A stretch of 64,000 bases of DNA from Actinosynnema pretiosum (GCF_024171695.1 NZ_JAMTCF010000015.1:62001-126000), one strand, 5' to 3'. Shown: positions 41,078 through 53,040, numbered from the stretch's first letter. The notes: generated by a model from the letters alone, not told the origin. Translations and numbers: made by a program.

Positions 41078-42166
41078 TCAGGGGCGGCTTCCGCCGAGCC
41101 CGCCCACCTGGGTGACGTGCTCGATCTCGGCTTCCAGCGCGGCGGGGTCCGGCGGGGCGTGGCCGGGGAACGGGGTGACGGTGAGGACGCCGCCCTCCGC
41201 AGCCCAGGTCCCGGTGACGCGACCGCCGTCCACGACCACCGGGGAGATCCAGCCCGCCGCCCTGCTGACCAGGGGGCGGTGCTCGGGGGCGAGCAGGGCG
41301 GGGTCGGCGGTGCCGGGGCCGAGGACGTGCTGGTCGAACGCGCCGAGCAGGCGCACGGACGTGCTCGGCCTCGTGGCGGCGAGCTCGTCCACGTGCTCGG
41401 CGAGCAGGTGGGCGGTGCGGCCCTCGACGTCCACGGTCGCCAGGCGGTCGCCCAGGGCGGCGAACCACCCGCGCAGCACGGGTTTGCGCAGCGCGCCGCG
41501 CAGCAGCCACGCGTCGAACGCCTCCGGCGTGGCAGGGCCGTAGGCGCCGAGGTAGGCGGTGATCACGCGGGGCGCGGCCTCGTCGGGGGCGGGGAGCCCG
41601 CGCCACGGCGGGGCGGTGAACGCGACCCGGTTGCCCTCGGGGGGCGCGTGGCGCAGGACGCCTTGCCAGGCGAGGGTTTTCAGCAGCGTGCCCCAGGACG
41701 AGCGGAGCTGGTCGGCCAGTCCCGCGAAGCGCGCGTCGGCGGCCAGCGCGGTCGCCAGCTCCTCGCGGGACAGCGGCGCGCCGGTGAGCAGCTCGCCGAC
41801 CGCGTCCGCGAGCGCGGCGACCTGGGCCGGGGTCGCGCCGAACGCCTTCTGCCACGACGGGCGCTCCCAGGTGCGGGCCGAGGCGAGCAGGGAGAGCGCG
41901 TCGGGGGCGGTGTCCGGACGCAGCAGGTGCAGGGTCCCGCGCGCCGCCCAGGTCTTCACCAGCGCGCCGGACGCCAGGTCGCGGGCCACCTCGCCGGTGA
42001 CGCCGGTGCGCGTCGCCACGGCGAACTCGGCCGACGACGCCACCTGCGCCTGCACCCCGCACAACCGGTCCACGACCTCACCGGCGGTCACGGCGGTACG
42101 CGGGTCGAGGAACTGCCTGTTCAGCCGCCACGACCGCACCTGGTCCCAGGTCACCGACGTGTTCAT
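41078..42166 (-). CDS. Winged-helix AlkZ/YcaQ-like DNA glycosylase (HTH_42)
   Basis: 362 residues. The start WDQVRSWRLNRQFL, then VVDRLCGVQAQVASSAEFAV, WAARGTLHLL and GAFDQHVLGP match the HTH_42 (DUF1006) family. Its characterised members are AlkZ of the azinomycin producer and E. coli YcaQ, which remove alkylated bases including interstrand crosslinks. The catalytic Gln pair expected for AlkZ is present as Q39-x-Q41, whereas YcaQ has Q-x-D. It lies 15 bp after a small gene on the same strand, likely one transcript. Activity on crosslinks is inferred. Confidence 0.85.
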   Translation of the reverse strand: MNTSVTWDQVRSWRLNRQFLDPRTAVTAGEVVDRLCGVQAQVASSAEFAVATRTGVTGEVARDLASGALVKTWAARGTLHLLRPDTAPDALSLLASARTWERPSWQKAFGATPAQVAALADAVGELLTGAPLSREELATALAADARFAGLADQLRSSWGTLLKTLAWQGVLRHAPPEGNRVAFTAPPWRGLPAPDEAAPRVITAYLGAYGPATPEAFDAWLLRGALRKPVLRGWFAALGDRLATVDVEGRTAHLLAEHVDELAATRPSTSVRLLGAFDQHVLGPGTADPALLAPEHRPLVSRAAGWISPVVVDGGRVTGTWAAEGGVLTVTPFPGHAPPDPAALEAEIEHVTQVGGLGGSRP

Positions 42167-42181
42167 GGGCGGAGCATAGGG

Positions 42182-42661
42182 TCACAGGCGGGTCAGCCAC
42201 TGGTGACCGGGGTGGGCGCGGGCCAGGAGGGCGGCCAGTCGGTGGCGCCGGGCAAGGGGCAGGCGGGGGACGACCCGGTCGAAGTCGGCCTGGTCCTTGG
42301 GGCGGGGGCGCTTGGCCTTGAACAGCAGGACCAGGTCGGGCGCCAGGCGCGGGACGCCGTCGCTCGTGCGCTCGACGACCTCGGCGCGCGGGAGGCGGAT
42401 CGCCGGGTCGTGGCGGAAGACCCAGGTGGTGCCGTCGTGCGGTTCGCGGAGCACGTCGAGCAGGTAGGCGTCGGTGACCGGGTCGCGCACCCAGGTCTGG
42501 TGCGTGGCGGCCAGCGCCGCAGGTCCGGCGTCCGCCCAGATGCGGCCATCGCCCACCGCGTCGAGGACGTGGTCGGGGAAGCGGGCGCGCACCTCGGGGA
42601 AGTTCCCGGCCGGGACCGCGATCTCGGCGGGGGAGAGCGCGACGCCGGGGGGATCGGTCAT
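42182..42661 (-). CDS. Conserved hypothetical protein, possible nucleotidyltransferase-like fold
   Basis: 159 residues. The pattern TTWVFRHDPAIRLPRAEVVERTSDGVPRLAPDL, then VLLFKAKRPRPKDQADFDRV, then HPGHQWL recurs in many actinobacterial proteins. The middle part resembles the C-terminal half of lincosamide/aminoglycoside nucleotidyltransferase-like proteins. No G-S-x(n)-D-x-D metal site is visible, so enzymatic activity is doubtful. It precedes the AlkZ-like gene by 15 bp and is probably co-transcribed. Function unknown. Confidence 0.6.
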   Translation of the reverse strand: MTDPPGVALSPAEIAVPAGNFPEVRARFPDHVLDAVGDGRIWADAGPAALAATHQTWVRDPVTDAYLLDVLREPHDGTTWVFRHDPAIRLPRAEVVERTSDGVPRLAPDLVLLFKAKRPRPKDQADFDRVVPRLPLARRHRLAALLARAHPGHQWLTRL

Positions 42662-42674
42662 GCGGGGGACGCCA

Positions 42675-42713
42675 GCGGCGGACCGGCGCCGGGGCGTGCC
42701 GCCGGTCCGCCGC
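42675..42713. terminator. Hairpin after the intradiol dioxygenase gene
   Basis: GCGGCGGACCGGC (42675-42687) and GCCGGTCCGCCGC (42701-42713) form a perfect 13-bp stem 9 bp beyond the dioxygenase stop on the minus strand. Confidence 0.8.
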
Positions 42714-42721
42714 GCGCCCGG

Positions 42722-43474
42722 CTAGTCGGGCGCCCCCACGCCCGTGTCCGACAGGTCCAGCCCGATCGCGAAGTCCGCCGCGTACCCGGCGCTCGCCGAC
42801 CCGGTCGGCTTCAGCAGCAGTTGGCTGCCGCCCTGCGCGTAGATGCCGTCGCGCGCGTTGGTGGTGTCCGGGCTGCCCTTCGCGCTGTACGGGGCCAGCT
42901 TCAGGTACGCCGCCTTGAACGCCTCCTCCAGGTACAGCTGCGAGGTGAACTCGTACGCCCCGCCGTTCGTCCCGGTCGTGCGGATCTTGAAGTGGTGGTG
43001 GACCGTGCGGCCCCGGTACCAGCCCGGCAGGATCGTCACGAACCTCGCCAGGCCCGTGCTGTCGCTGACCTGGTAGCCGCGCAGGAACTTCCTGCCGCCC
43101 GACCCCTCCGACGGGATGTCGGAGTACAGGCCGAGCGCGTCGCACTGCCACAGGTCCACGACCGCGCCGGGGAGGGGGCGGCACGTCGCGGACTGGATCT
43201 GGAGCACGGTGAAGGAGAGCGTGAGCTTGACGCCCGGCGAGAGGGCGCCGGTGGACGGGTCCGTCCTGATGTCGGAGCGGTTCAGCTTCTCGTCCACGAA
43301 GTACGGGCCCTCGGTCTGGTCCGGGCGGCCCACGCAGTCCACTCGGGGGACAGCGGTGTCGGGGGACGCGTGGGTCGCGCCGCCCAGGGTGAGGGCCGCG
43401 CCTGCCGCGCCCAGCAGGGTGAGCGCCTGGCGCCTGCCCAGGAGGGCGCCGATCGGTTCGTCGTCGTCGTGCAA
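42722..43474 (-). CDS. Tat-exported intradiol ring-cleavage dioxygenase-like protein
   Basis: 250 residues from a TTG start with AGGTGG just upstream; no ATG or GTG fits the conserved start. A twin-arginine signal (GRRQALTLLGAAGAALTLGG) is followed by RPDQTEGPYFVDE, VVDLWQCDALGLYSD, LPGWYRGRTVHHHFKI. Both Tyr and both His that bind Fe(III) in protocatechuate/catechol dioxygenases are present. These extracellular members cleave catechol-type aromatics with O2. A role on lignin-derived phenolics fits the neighbouring plant-polymer genes but is inferred. Confidence 0.88.
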   Translation of the reverse strand: MHDDDEPIGALLGRRQALTLLGAAGAALTLGGATHASPDTAVPRVDCVGRPDQTEGPYFVDEKLNRSDIRTDPSTGALSPGVKLTLSFTVLQIQSATCRPLPGAVVDLWQCDALGLYSDIPSEGSGGRKFLRGYQVSDSTGLARFVTILPGWYRGRTVHHHFKIRTTGTNGGAYEFTSQLYLEEAFKAAYLKLAPYSAKGSPDTTNARDGIYAQGGSQLLLKPTGSASAGYAADFAIGLDLSDTGVGAPD

Positions 43475-43749
43475 GGTCCACCTCGTCGTGGTGTCGGGAG
43501 ATCGTTCGGGAGCGCCGAAGTTAGGGATCGCGGCTGGGCGTTCGCTGGGAGTTCGATATGAGGAACTTGTGTGAAAGCCGTGAAGAACCCGGCTCCACAA
43601 CCGTTCGGCGCACGTTCTTCGGCCGCGCGGGCGCGCTTTTCCCGGTAGTAGGGGTGTGTTCCGGATCGGGTTCTCGGGAGGATGACCGTCATCCGCACGA
43701 CGGTGGAACCCTGCCCCGCCGTCGACCCCCGCGCGGACCGACCCGGCCA

Positions 43750-43763
43750 GGAGAGCGCTCCCA
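43750..43763 (+). promoter_or_regulatory. CebR-type box before the glucanase-like gene (12/14)
   Basis: GGAGAGCGCTCCCA matches 12 of 14 positions of the CebR/CelR operator consensus TGGGAGCGCTCCCA and ends 3 bp before the start codon, so bound repressor would cover the translation start. Confidence 0.6.
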
Positions 43764-43766
43764 CCC

Positions 43767-46001
43767 ATGTCCAGGACAACCCTGCCCGCAGCGGCGCTGG
43801 CGACCGCCGCGCTCGTCGCCGCCGCCCTGGCCGTCACCACCTCGGGATCGGCCGCCCCGCACCCCGAGCTCACCTCCGATGGCGCCGATGGCGCCGGTGG
43901 CGCCGATGGCTCCGGGGCCAGTGTTCCGTTCGTCGAGCACGAGGCCGAGACCGCCGCGCACAACGGCGTGGTGATCGGACCCGACCACACCCAGGGCACG
44001 CTCGCCTCCGAGGCGTCCGGGCGGCGCGCCGTGACGCTGAGCGGCCAGGGGCGGCACGTCGAGTTCACCCTGACCGCGCCCGCGAACGCGCTCGTGCTGC
44101 GCTACAACGTCCCCGACGGCACAGCGGGGACCGCCGCCGTCCACGTCGACGGGACCAAGCTCGCGGACCTCCCGGTCACCTCGAAGTACAGCTACCTCGA
44201 CACCCCGCACATCGCGGGCTCCACGACCCACCACCTGTTCGACGAGTCGCGGCTGCTGCTCGGCCGCGACCTGCCCGCCGGGGCCGAGGTCAAGGTGCAG
44301 CTGGACGCGGGCAGCGTCGCCCGGCTGACCGTCGACCTGGTCGACTTCGAGCAGGTCGCGCCCGCCGCCGCCAAGCCCGCCGGAGCGGTGTCGATCACCG
44401 ACCACGGCGCCGTCCCCGGCGACGGGCGCGACGACGCCGACGCGCTCGCGCGCGCGATCGGCGCGGCCAGGGCGTCCGGCGCGCAGGTCTGGATCCCCGC
44501 CGATGAGTTCGAGGTGCGGCGCGGGCTGCCGATCGACCAGGTCACCGTCCGGGGCGCGGGCATGTGGCACTCGGTGCTGCGCAGCGACAACCCGTTCCTC
44601 AACCACGGGCAGGTCGCCGGGAACATCCGCCTGCACGACTTCGCCGTCCTCGGCGAGGTGACCGAGCGCGTCGACGACCGCCCCGACAACGCCTACCACG
44701 GGCCGCTCGGCGCGAACTCGGTCATCTCCGGGTTGTGGATGCAGCACCTCAAGGTCGGCATCTGGACCATGAGCGGCACCACCAGCAACGCGGTCATCGA
44801 GAACAACCGGTTCCTTGACCTGCTGGCGGCCGGGCTCAACTTCAACGGCCGGGTCACCGACTCGGTGGTGCGCGACAACTTCCTGCGCAACACCGGGGAC
44901 GACGCGCTGGCCATGTGGTCCGTCGGCGCGAACGCGCGCGACCGGTTCGAGGACAACACCGTCGTGCAGCCCAACCTGGCCAACGGGATCGCGATCTACG
45001 GCGGCGCGGACATCACCGTGCGCGGCAACCTGGTCCGCGACACCAACGCGCTCGGCAGCGGGATCGCGATCTCCAACCAGGCCTTCCTGCACGACGGCTC
45101 GTTCTCGCCGCTGGCCGGGACCACGGTGGTCGCGTCGAACACGCTGGTGCGCACCGGCGCGATCAACCCGAACTGGGGCAGCTCGCACCCGCACGGCGCG
45201 CTGCGCGTGGACTCCTACGACACGCCCGTCACCACGCCGATCTCGTTGACCGACAACAGGTTCGTGGACAGCCCGTACTCCGCGATCCAGGTCGTGGACG
45301 GCTCCGGGCGCGGGAACGCGGTGACCTCGCTGTCGGTCGACGGCGCGAGCGTCGAGGGCGTGGGCACGGTCGTGCTCCAGGCCGAGACCAGGGGGCAGGG
45401 GCGGTTCACCGGGGTCACCGCGTCGCGGGTGGGCGCGAGCGGGGTCTACGACTGCGGCGGCGGGTTCGTGGTGACCAGGGGGAGCGGCAACAGCGGCTGG
45501 GACGGCCGGTGGGCGGACTGCGGCTCCTGGCCGCCGCGCACCGACCCCGGCCCCGCGCCGACGACCACCACGACCGCGCTCCCGGCCGGGAACGTCGCGC
45601 TGGGCAAGCCGGTCGTGGTGAGCGGCGCGGTGGACGGCCACCGGGGCGCGAACGTGGTCGACGGCGACGCGCGGACGTACTGGGAGAGCCCGAGCGGCGC
45701 GTTCCCGCAGGAGGTGGCGGTCGACCTCGGCGCGGTGCGGCAGGTGCGGCGGCTGGTGCTGAAGCTGCCCGCCGACCCGGCCTGGGGCGCCCGCACGCAG
45801 ACGATCGCGGTGTCGGGCAGCGTGGACGGGACCTCGTACCGGACGGTGGTGGGCGCGACCGGGCACCGGTTCGACGCGGCCTCCGGGAACGCGGTGACGA
45901 TCGCGGTGACCGGCGAGCACCGGCACGTGCGGCTCACGTTCACCGGGAACACCGGGTGGGCCGCGGCGCAGCTGGCGGAGTTCGAGGTGCACGCGTCCTG
46001 A
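43767..46001 (+). CDS. Secreted beta-helix glucanase-like protein (GH87-like) with CBM35-like and F5/8-C modules
   Basis: 744 residues with a signal peptide (MSRTTLPAAALATAALVAAA). Residues about 45-205 form a CBM35-like beta-sandwich (EAETAAHNGVVIG...VDLVDFEQ). Residues 215-580 are a right-handed beta-helix starting SITDHGAVPGDGRDDADAL, with NTGDDALAMWS matching the paired Asp region of GH87 alpha-1,3-glucanases/mycodextranases. After a T-rich linker, a discoidin/CBM32 module (NVVDGDARTYWES...LTFTGNTGWAAAQLAEFEV) ends the protein. The likely substrate is alpha-glucan of fungal walls or dextran. The GH87 assignment is by motif memory and needs a profile search. Confidence 0.72.
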   Translation: MSRTTLPAAALATAALVAAALAVTTSGSAAPHPELTSDGADGAGGADGSGASVPFVEHEAETAAHNGVVIGPDHTQGTLASEASGRRAVTLSGQGRHVEFTLTAPANALVLRYNVPDGTAGTAAVHVDGTKLADLPVTSKYSYLDTPHIAGSTTHHLFDESRLLLGRDLPAGAEVKVQLDAGSVARLTVDLVDFEQVAPAAAKPAGAVSITDHGAVPGDGRDDADALARAIGAARASGAQVWIPADEFEVRRGLPIDQVTVRGAGMWHSVLRSDNPFLNHGQVAGNIRLHDFAVLGEVTERVDDRPDNAYHGPLGANSVISGLWMQHLKVGIWTMSGTTSNAVIENNRFLDLLAAGLNFNGRVTDSVVRDNFLRNTGDDALAMWSVGANARDRFEDNTVVQPNLANGIAIYGGADITVRGNLVRDTNALGSGIAISNQAFLHDGSFSPLAGTTVVASNTLVRTGAINPNWGSSHPHGALRVDSYDTPVTTPISLTDNRFVDSPYSAIQVVDGSGRGNAVTSLSVDGASVEGVGTVVLQAETRGQGRFTGVTASRVGASGVYDCGGGFVVTRGSGNSGWDGRWADCGSWPPRTDPGPAPTTTTTALPAGNVALGKPVVVSGAVDGHRGANVVDGDARTYWESPSGAFPQEVAVDLGAVRQVRRLVLKLPADPAWGARTQTIAVSGSVDGTSYRTVVGATGHRFDAASGNAVTIAVTGEHRHVRLTFTGNTGWAAAQLAEFEVHAS

Positions 46002-46006
46002 CGCGG

Positions 46007-46043
46007 CCGGGTGCGGCGGGGCGCGAGACCCCACCGCACCCGG
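46007..46043. terminator. Bidirectional hairpin between glucanase-like gene and GH43
   Basis: CCGGGTGCGGCGGGG (46007-46021) and CCCCACCGCACCCGG (46029-46043) form a 15-bp stem with one mismatch and a 7-nt loop in the 46-bp gap between convergent genes. Confidence 0.8.
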
Positions 46044-46047
46044 TGGC

Positions 46048-47430
46048 TCAGGCGGTGAACCGCCACCAGTCCACGTTGAACAGGTAGCCGCTGCCGCCGG
46101 TGAACCGCAGGTGCAGGTCGCGGGTCCCGGACAGGCCGGTCACCGGGCAGGACGCCGTGGTCCAGCTCTGCCAACCACCCGTGCCCGGCACGGCGCAGCG
46201 GCCGACCACCGGGCCGCTCGGGCCGTCCGCGCGCAGCTCCAGCGAACCACCGGCCGTCGCGGAGGCGACCCGCGCGGTGAAGCCGGTCGCGCCCGACCCG
46301 AAGGCGACCGAGCGGACCGTGACGCTGTCGCCGTTCTCCAGGTGGCTCAGGTTCATCCCGCCCTCGCCGGAGGTCTCGGTCTCGACGCCGCTGCCCCGCG
46401 CGATGGTCTCGCCCTCCTGGCGCGCGTACGGGTTCAGGGTGTCCGCGGGCGGCGGTCCCGAGCTGGACATGGTCAGCCGGGGGATCGCGCCGTCCGCGCC
46501 GTAGGCGAACCTCTCCACCGCCACCGAGCGGGTGTAACCGCCGCCGCCCGGCAGGGAACCGTTGTGGTAGAAGAGGTACGAGCCGCCCTTGTAGTCGATC
46601 ACGCCCGCGTGGTTGGTGAAGCTGCTGCCCTGCGTCGGCATCACCACGCCCCGGTACGTCCACGGCCCGGTGGGCGTGGGCGCGGTCGAGTGGGCGAGGA
46701 ACTCCGAGCAGCACTGCGCGGCGAACACGTTGTAGTACAAGCCGTTCCGCTTGTAGACCCAGGGCCCCTCCTCGTAGAGGGTGGGGCGCTGCGCGTTCCC
46801 GGCGCGCGTGCCGTACCCGGCGGTGGTCAGCGGGATCCGCGCGGGCGCGCTCGCCAGCGAGACCATGTCGGGGTTCAGGCGCGCGTGCCACAGGTTCGGG
46901 TTGCCCCAGTACAGGTGCGCCTGGCCGTCGTCGTCGACGAGCACCGACGGGTCGATCTCGCCGTTCTCCGCCAGCGGGCGGCCGATCGCGTCGCGGAACG
47001 GGCCGGTCGGGCTGTCGGAGACCCCGACGCCGATGGCCATGCGGCCGGTCGCCCGGTTGACCACCGGCACGTACCAGTAGAACTTCCCGTTCCGCTCCAC
47101 CGCCTGCCCGGCCCAGGCGTCCTTGCTGGCCCACGCGAAGGTGCCCACGCTCATCGGCGAGCCGTGGTCGGTCCAGTTCACCATGTCGGTGGTGGACCAG
47201 ACCCGCCACTCCTTCATGGTGAAGTAGGTCGAGCCGTCCTCGTCGTGGCCGGTGTAGAGGTAGAGCCGTCCACTGTGGACCAGTGGGGCCGGGTCGGCGG
47301 TGTAGACGTGCTGCACCACCGGGTTGTCCGCCCTGGCGGGGGTCGCGGTCACCGCGCTGAACGCGGTGACCGCCAAGGCCAGGACCGCCAGCGCGACCAG
47401 GCCGCTGCGGGGGTGCGTCGTGGCGCGCAC
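46048..47430 (-). CDS. Secreted GH43 arabinofuranosidase/xylosidase with CBM6
   Basis: 460 residues from a GTG with a signal peptide (LVALAVLALAVTAF, cut near ARA). The five-bladed propeller shows all three acidic residues: base in YTADPAPLV, pKa modulator in GEIDPSVLVDDDG, acid in LYEEGPWVYKRNGLYY. The C-terminal 130 residues are a CBM6 (YARQEGETIARGSG...FNVDWWRF). GH43-CBM6 proteins trim arabinose or xylose side chains of xylan. It starts 7 bp after the GH10 xylanase stop on the same strand, forming a xylan-degrading operon with it. Confidence 0.92.
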   Translation of the reverse strand: MRATTHPRSGLVALAVLALAVTAFSAVTATPARADNPVVQHVYTADPAPLVHSGRLYLYTGHDEDGSTYFTMKEWRVWSTTDMVNWTDHGSPMSVGTFAWASKDAWAGQAVERNGKFYWYVPVVNRATGRMAIGVGVSDSPTGPFRDAIGRPLAENGEIDPSVLVDDDGQAHLYWGNPNLWHARLNPDMVSLASAPARIPLTTAGYGTRAGNAQRPTLYEEGPWVYKRNGLYYNVFAAQCCSEFLAHSTAPTPTGPWTYRGVVMPTQGSSFTNHAGVIDYKGGSYLFYHNGSLPGGGGYTRSVAVERFAYGADGAIPRLTMSSSGPPPADTLNPYARQEGETIARGSGVETETSGEGGMNLSHLENGDSVTVRSVAFGSGATGFTARVASATAGGSLELRADGPSGPVVGRCAVPGTGGWQSWTTASCPVTGLSGTRDLHLRFTGGSGYLFNVDWWRFTA

Positions 47431-47437
47431 GGCCGCC

Positions 47438-50460
<3,023 letters not shown>

Positions 50461-50471
50461 CCCCGCCCCTC

Positions 50472-50505
50472 GGCGCCCCGCCCCGGTTCCCACGGGCGGG
50501 GCGCC
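50472..50505 (+). terminator. Hairpin after the GH6 gene
   Basis: GGCGCCCCGCCC (50472-50483) pairs perfectly with GGGCGGGGCGCC (50494-50505), 11 bp after the stop codon. It separates GH6 transcription from the GH5 gene. Confidence 0.8.
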
Positions 50506-50646
50506 TCCCGGCGCGCAGGGGCCGCCGGGGTGCGGCGGGTCGGCGGGGCGCGCGGCGACGCCCCCGCCGACCCGTCCGCCGAAGCCCCGCCCACCGAAGC
50601 CCCGCGAGAACTGCGGTCTTCTCCCGACGCCCCCGATCAGTCATTC

Positions 50647-50660
50647 TGGGAGCGCTCCCA
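50647..50660 (+). promoter_or_regulatory. Perfect CebR-type box before the GH5 cellulase
   Basis: TGGGAGCGCTCCCA is a 14/14 match to the CebR/CelR operator and lies 34 bp before the GH5 start, where it would block transcription in the absence of cellobiose or related sugars. Confidence 0.92.
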
Positions 50661-50694
50661 GAACTCCCACGTCACCCAACCCCGGAGGATGACA

Positions 50695-52644
50695 GTGCTG
50701 TCACCCACCCACGGGCGCGGTCGGCGGTGGCTGGCCGCGCTCGCGGCCGTCCCGCTGGTCGCCGCCACCCTCGCGGCCTCCGCGCTCGCCCCGCCCGCCG
50801 CCTCCGCCGCCCCGCCCGCCAAGGACTGGCTGCACGTCCAGGGCAACCGGATCGTCGACGCGGCGGGCAACCGCGTCCAGCTCACCGGAGCCAACTGGTT
50901 CGGCTTCAACGCCACCGAGCGGGTCTTCCACGGCCTGTGGTCGGCCAACATCACCGAGATCACCAAGGCGATGGCCGATCGTGGCGTCAACCTGGTGCGC
51001 GTGCCCGTCTCCACCCAGCTGCTGCAGGAGTGGAAGGAGGGCAAAACCGTCGCCAAGCCGAACATCAACGACTACGCCAACCCCGAGCTGGCGGGGATGA
51101 ACAACCTCCAGATCTTCGACTACTGGCTGCGGCTGTGCGAGCGGTTCGGGCTCAAAGTGCTGCTGGACGTGCACAGCGCCGAGGCCGACAACTCCGGCCA
51201 CGTGCACCCCGTCTGGTACAAGGGATCGATCACGCCGGAGGTGTTCTACTCCACCTGGGAGTGGGTCACCGCGCGCTACCGGGACAACGACACGATCGTC
51301 GCCGTCGACGTCAAGAACGAGCCGCACGGCGGGCCCGGCGACTCGCCGCGCGCCAAGTGGGACGGCTCGACCGACGTCGACAACTGGAAGCACACCTGCG
51401 AGACCGCGGGCCGCCGCATCCTGGCGATCAACCCCGAGCTGCTGGTCCTGTGCGAGGGCAACGAGGTCTACCCGCGCCCCGGCAAGGGCTGGGACGCGCC
51501 CGACACCAACCCCGACCGCTCGCCCAACTACTTCCACACCTGGTGGGGCGGCAACCTGCGCGGCGTCGCCGAGCACCCGGTGAACCTCGGCGCGAACCAG
51601 GACCAGCTGGTCTACTCCCCGCACGACTACGGGCCGCTGGTGTTCAACCAGCCGTGGTTCGACAAGCCGTTCACCAAGGAGTCGCTGATCACCGACGTGT
51701 GGCGGCCCAACTGGCTGTACCTGCACGAGCAGGGGACCGCGCCGCTGCTGATCGGCGAGTGGGGCGGGCGGCTCGGCGAGGACGAGCGGCAGGACCGGTG
51801 GATGGCCGCGCTGCGCGACCTGATCGTCGAGGAGGGGCTGCACCAGACGTTCTGGGCGCTCAACCCGAACTCCGGTGACACCGGCGGGCTGCTGCTCGAC
51901 GACTGGAAGACCTGGGACGCGGCCAAGTACGCGCTGCTCAAGCCCGCGCTGTGGCAGCACGGCGGCAAGTTCGTGAGCCTGGACCACCAGGTGCCGCTGG
52001 GCGGCGAGGGCACGACCACCGGCATCAGCCTCGGCCAGCGCTACGGCGACGGCGGCGGCCCCGGCGACACCACGGCCCCGACCGCGCCGACCGGGCTGGC
52101 GGTGGGCACGACCACCACCACGACGGTGGCGCTGAGCTGGCAGGCGGCGACCGACGACGTCGGCGTGACCGGGTACGACGTGTACCGGGGCGCGGTGAAG
52201 GTCGGCGCGGCCGTCGGCACCTCGTACACGGACACCGGGCTGAGCCCCGGCACCGCCTACAGCTACTCGGTGCGTGCCAGGGACGCGGCGGGCAACCTCT
52301 CGGCGGCCTCGGCCTCCCGCAGCGCGACCACGCTGCCGGGCAGCGGCGGCGGGGACGCCGGGTGCGCGGCGGTGCTGCGGGTGGTGAACAGCTGGCAGGG
52401 CGGCTACCAGGGCGAGGTGACCGTGACCAACTCCGGGACGGCGGCGGTGCGGGGCTGGAAGGTCGCGCTGGCGGTCGGGGCCGGGACCACGATCTCCAGC
52501 GTGTGGAACGGGACCCACGCCTCGGGCGCGGTGGTGAACGCCGCGCACAACGGCGCGCTGGCCCCGGCGGGCAGCACCACGTTCGGGCTGACCGGGACGG
52601 GGCAGGCGGCCGGGGTGACGGTCACCGGCTGCACGGCTTCCTGA
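50695..52644 (+). CDS. Secreted GH5 cellulase with FN3 and CBM2
   Basis: 649 residues. GTG 50695 is preferred: GGAGG (50684-50688) is 6 nt upstream, whereas the in-frame ATG at 50689 directly abuts it. Signal peptide about 1-35 (LAALAAVPLVAATLAASALA). The GH5 barrel has LTGANWFGFN, VRVPVSTQLL, acid/base Glu in AVDVKNEPHG, VYSPHDYGP and nucleophile Glu in LLIGEWGG. A fibronectin type III module (APTAPTGLAVG...SYSVRARDAAGN) and a C-terminal CBM2 (VVNSWQGGYQGEV) follow. Endo-beta-1,4-glucanase acting on cellulose outside the cell. Confidence 0.95.
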   Translation: MLSPTHGRGRRWLAALAAVPLVAATLAASALAPPAASAAPPAKDWLHVQGNRIVDAAGNRVQLTGANWFGFNATERVFHGLWSANITEITKAMADRGVNLVRVPVSTQLLQEWKEGKTVAKPNINDYANPELAGMNNLQIFDYWLRLCERFGLKVLLDVHSAEADNSGHVHPVWYKGSITPEVFYSTWEWVTARYRDNDTIVAVDVKNEPHGGPGDSPRAKWDGSTDVDNWKHTCETAGRRILAINPELLVLCEGNEVYPRPGKGWDAPDTNPDRSPNYFHTWWGGNLRGVAEHPVNLGANQDQLVYSPHDYGPLVFNQPWFDKPFTKESLITDVWRPNWLYLHEQGTAPLLIGEWGGRLGEDERQDRWMAALRDLIVEEGLHQTFWALNPNSGDTGGLLLDDWKTWDAAKYALLKPALWQHGGKFVSLDHQVPLGGEGTTTGISLGQRYGDGGGPGDTTAPTAPTGLAVGTTTTTTVALSWQAATDDVGVTGYDVYRGAVKVGAAVGTSYTDTGLSPGTAYSYSVRARDAAGNLSAASASRSATTLPGSGGGDAGCAAVLRVVNSWQGGYQGEVTVTNSGTAAVRGWKVALAVGAGTTISSVWNGTHASGAVVNAAHNGALAPAGSTTFGLTGTGQAAGVTVTGCTAS

Positions 52645-52649
52645 CCGGT

Positions 52650-52690
52650 CCCCGGTGCGGTCGGGGTGAGATATCCCGGCCGCACCGGGG
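52650..52690. terminator. Long bidirectional hairpin after GH5
   Basis: CCCCGGTGCGGTCGGG (52650-52665) and CCCGGCCGCACCGGGG (52675-52690) form a 16-bp stem with one G-U pair, filling the 55-bp gap between convergent genes. Confidence 0.85.
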
Positions 52691-52699
52691 AACGCCGCC

Positions 52700-52897
52700 T
52701 CACCCGACCCTGGGCACCTCGGCCACCCGGCCGTCGGCGGTGACGAACACGCGAACGCGGTCCTCGCGGTAGTCCAAGGTCACGAACGAGCCCTCCGGCA
52801 CCACCACGACCTCGCGGCCGGGGTGCTCGGCCCTGATCGAGGCGACCACCTGGTCCGCCGACGCGCCCACCAGCTCCGGCCACTCTCTCTTGCCCAC
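52700..52897 (-). CDS. Eglin-like serine protease inhibitor (potato inhibitor I family)
   Basis: 65 residues, close to the length of eglin c (70). It begins with the conserved WPELVGASADQVVASI and ends VAEVPRVG. The reactive loop reads GSFVTLDYREDRVRVFV, with VTLD identical to eglin c around the scissile Leu-Asp bond, and the two Arg that brace the loop are present. P1 Leu predicts inhibition of subtilisin-, chymotrypsin- or elastase-like proteases. It has no signal peptide, so it should act inside the cell. It is transcribed toward the GH5 gene. Confidence 0.88.
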   Translation of the reverse strand: MGKREWPELVGASADQVVASIRAEHPGREVVVVPEGSFVTLDYREDRVRVFVTADGRVAEVPRVG

Positions 52898-53040
52898 CGC
52901 GCCACCCCTCCACGACGATCACAGGAACCCCCAGTCTGCTCCACCGGGGGGCCGCGCGCAGCGGGCATCGGCCGATCGGCCGACCCCGACCGGCCTCCGG
53001 GCCGACGTGCGCGCGGGGGCGCGTGCGTAAGGTCGGCCGC

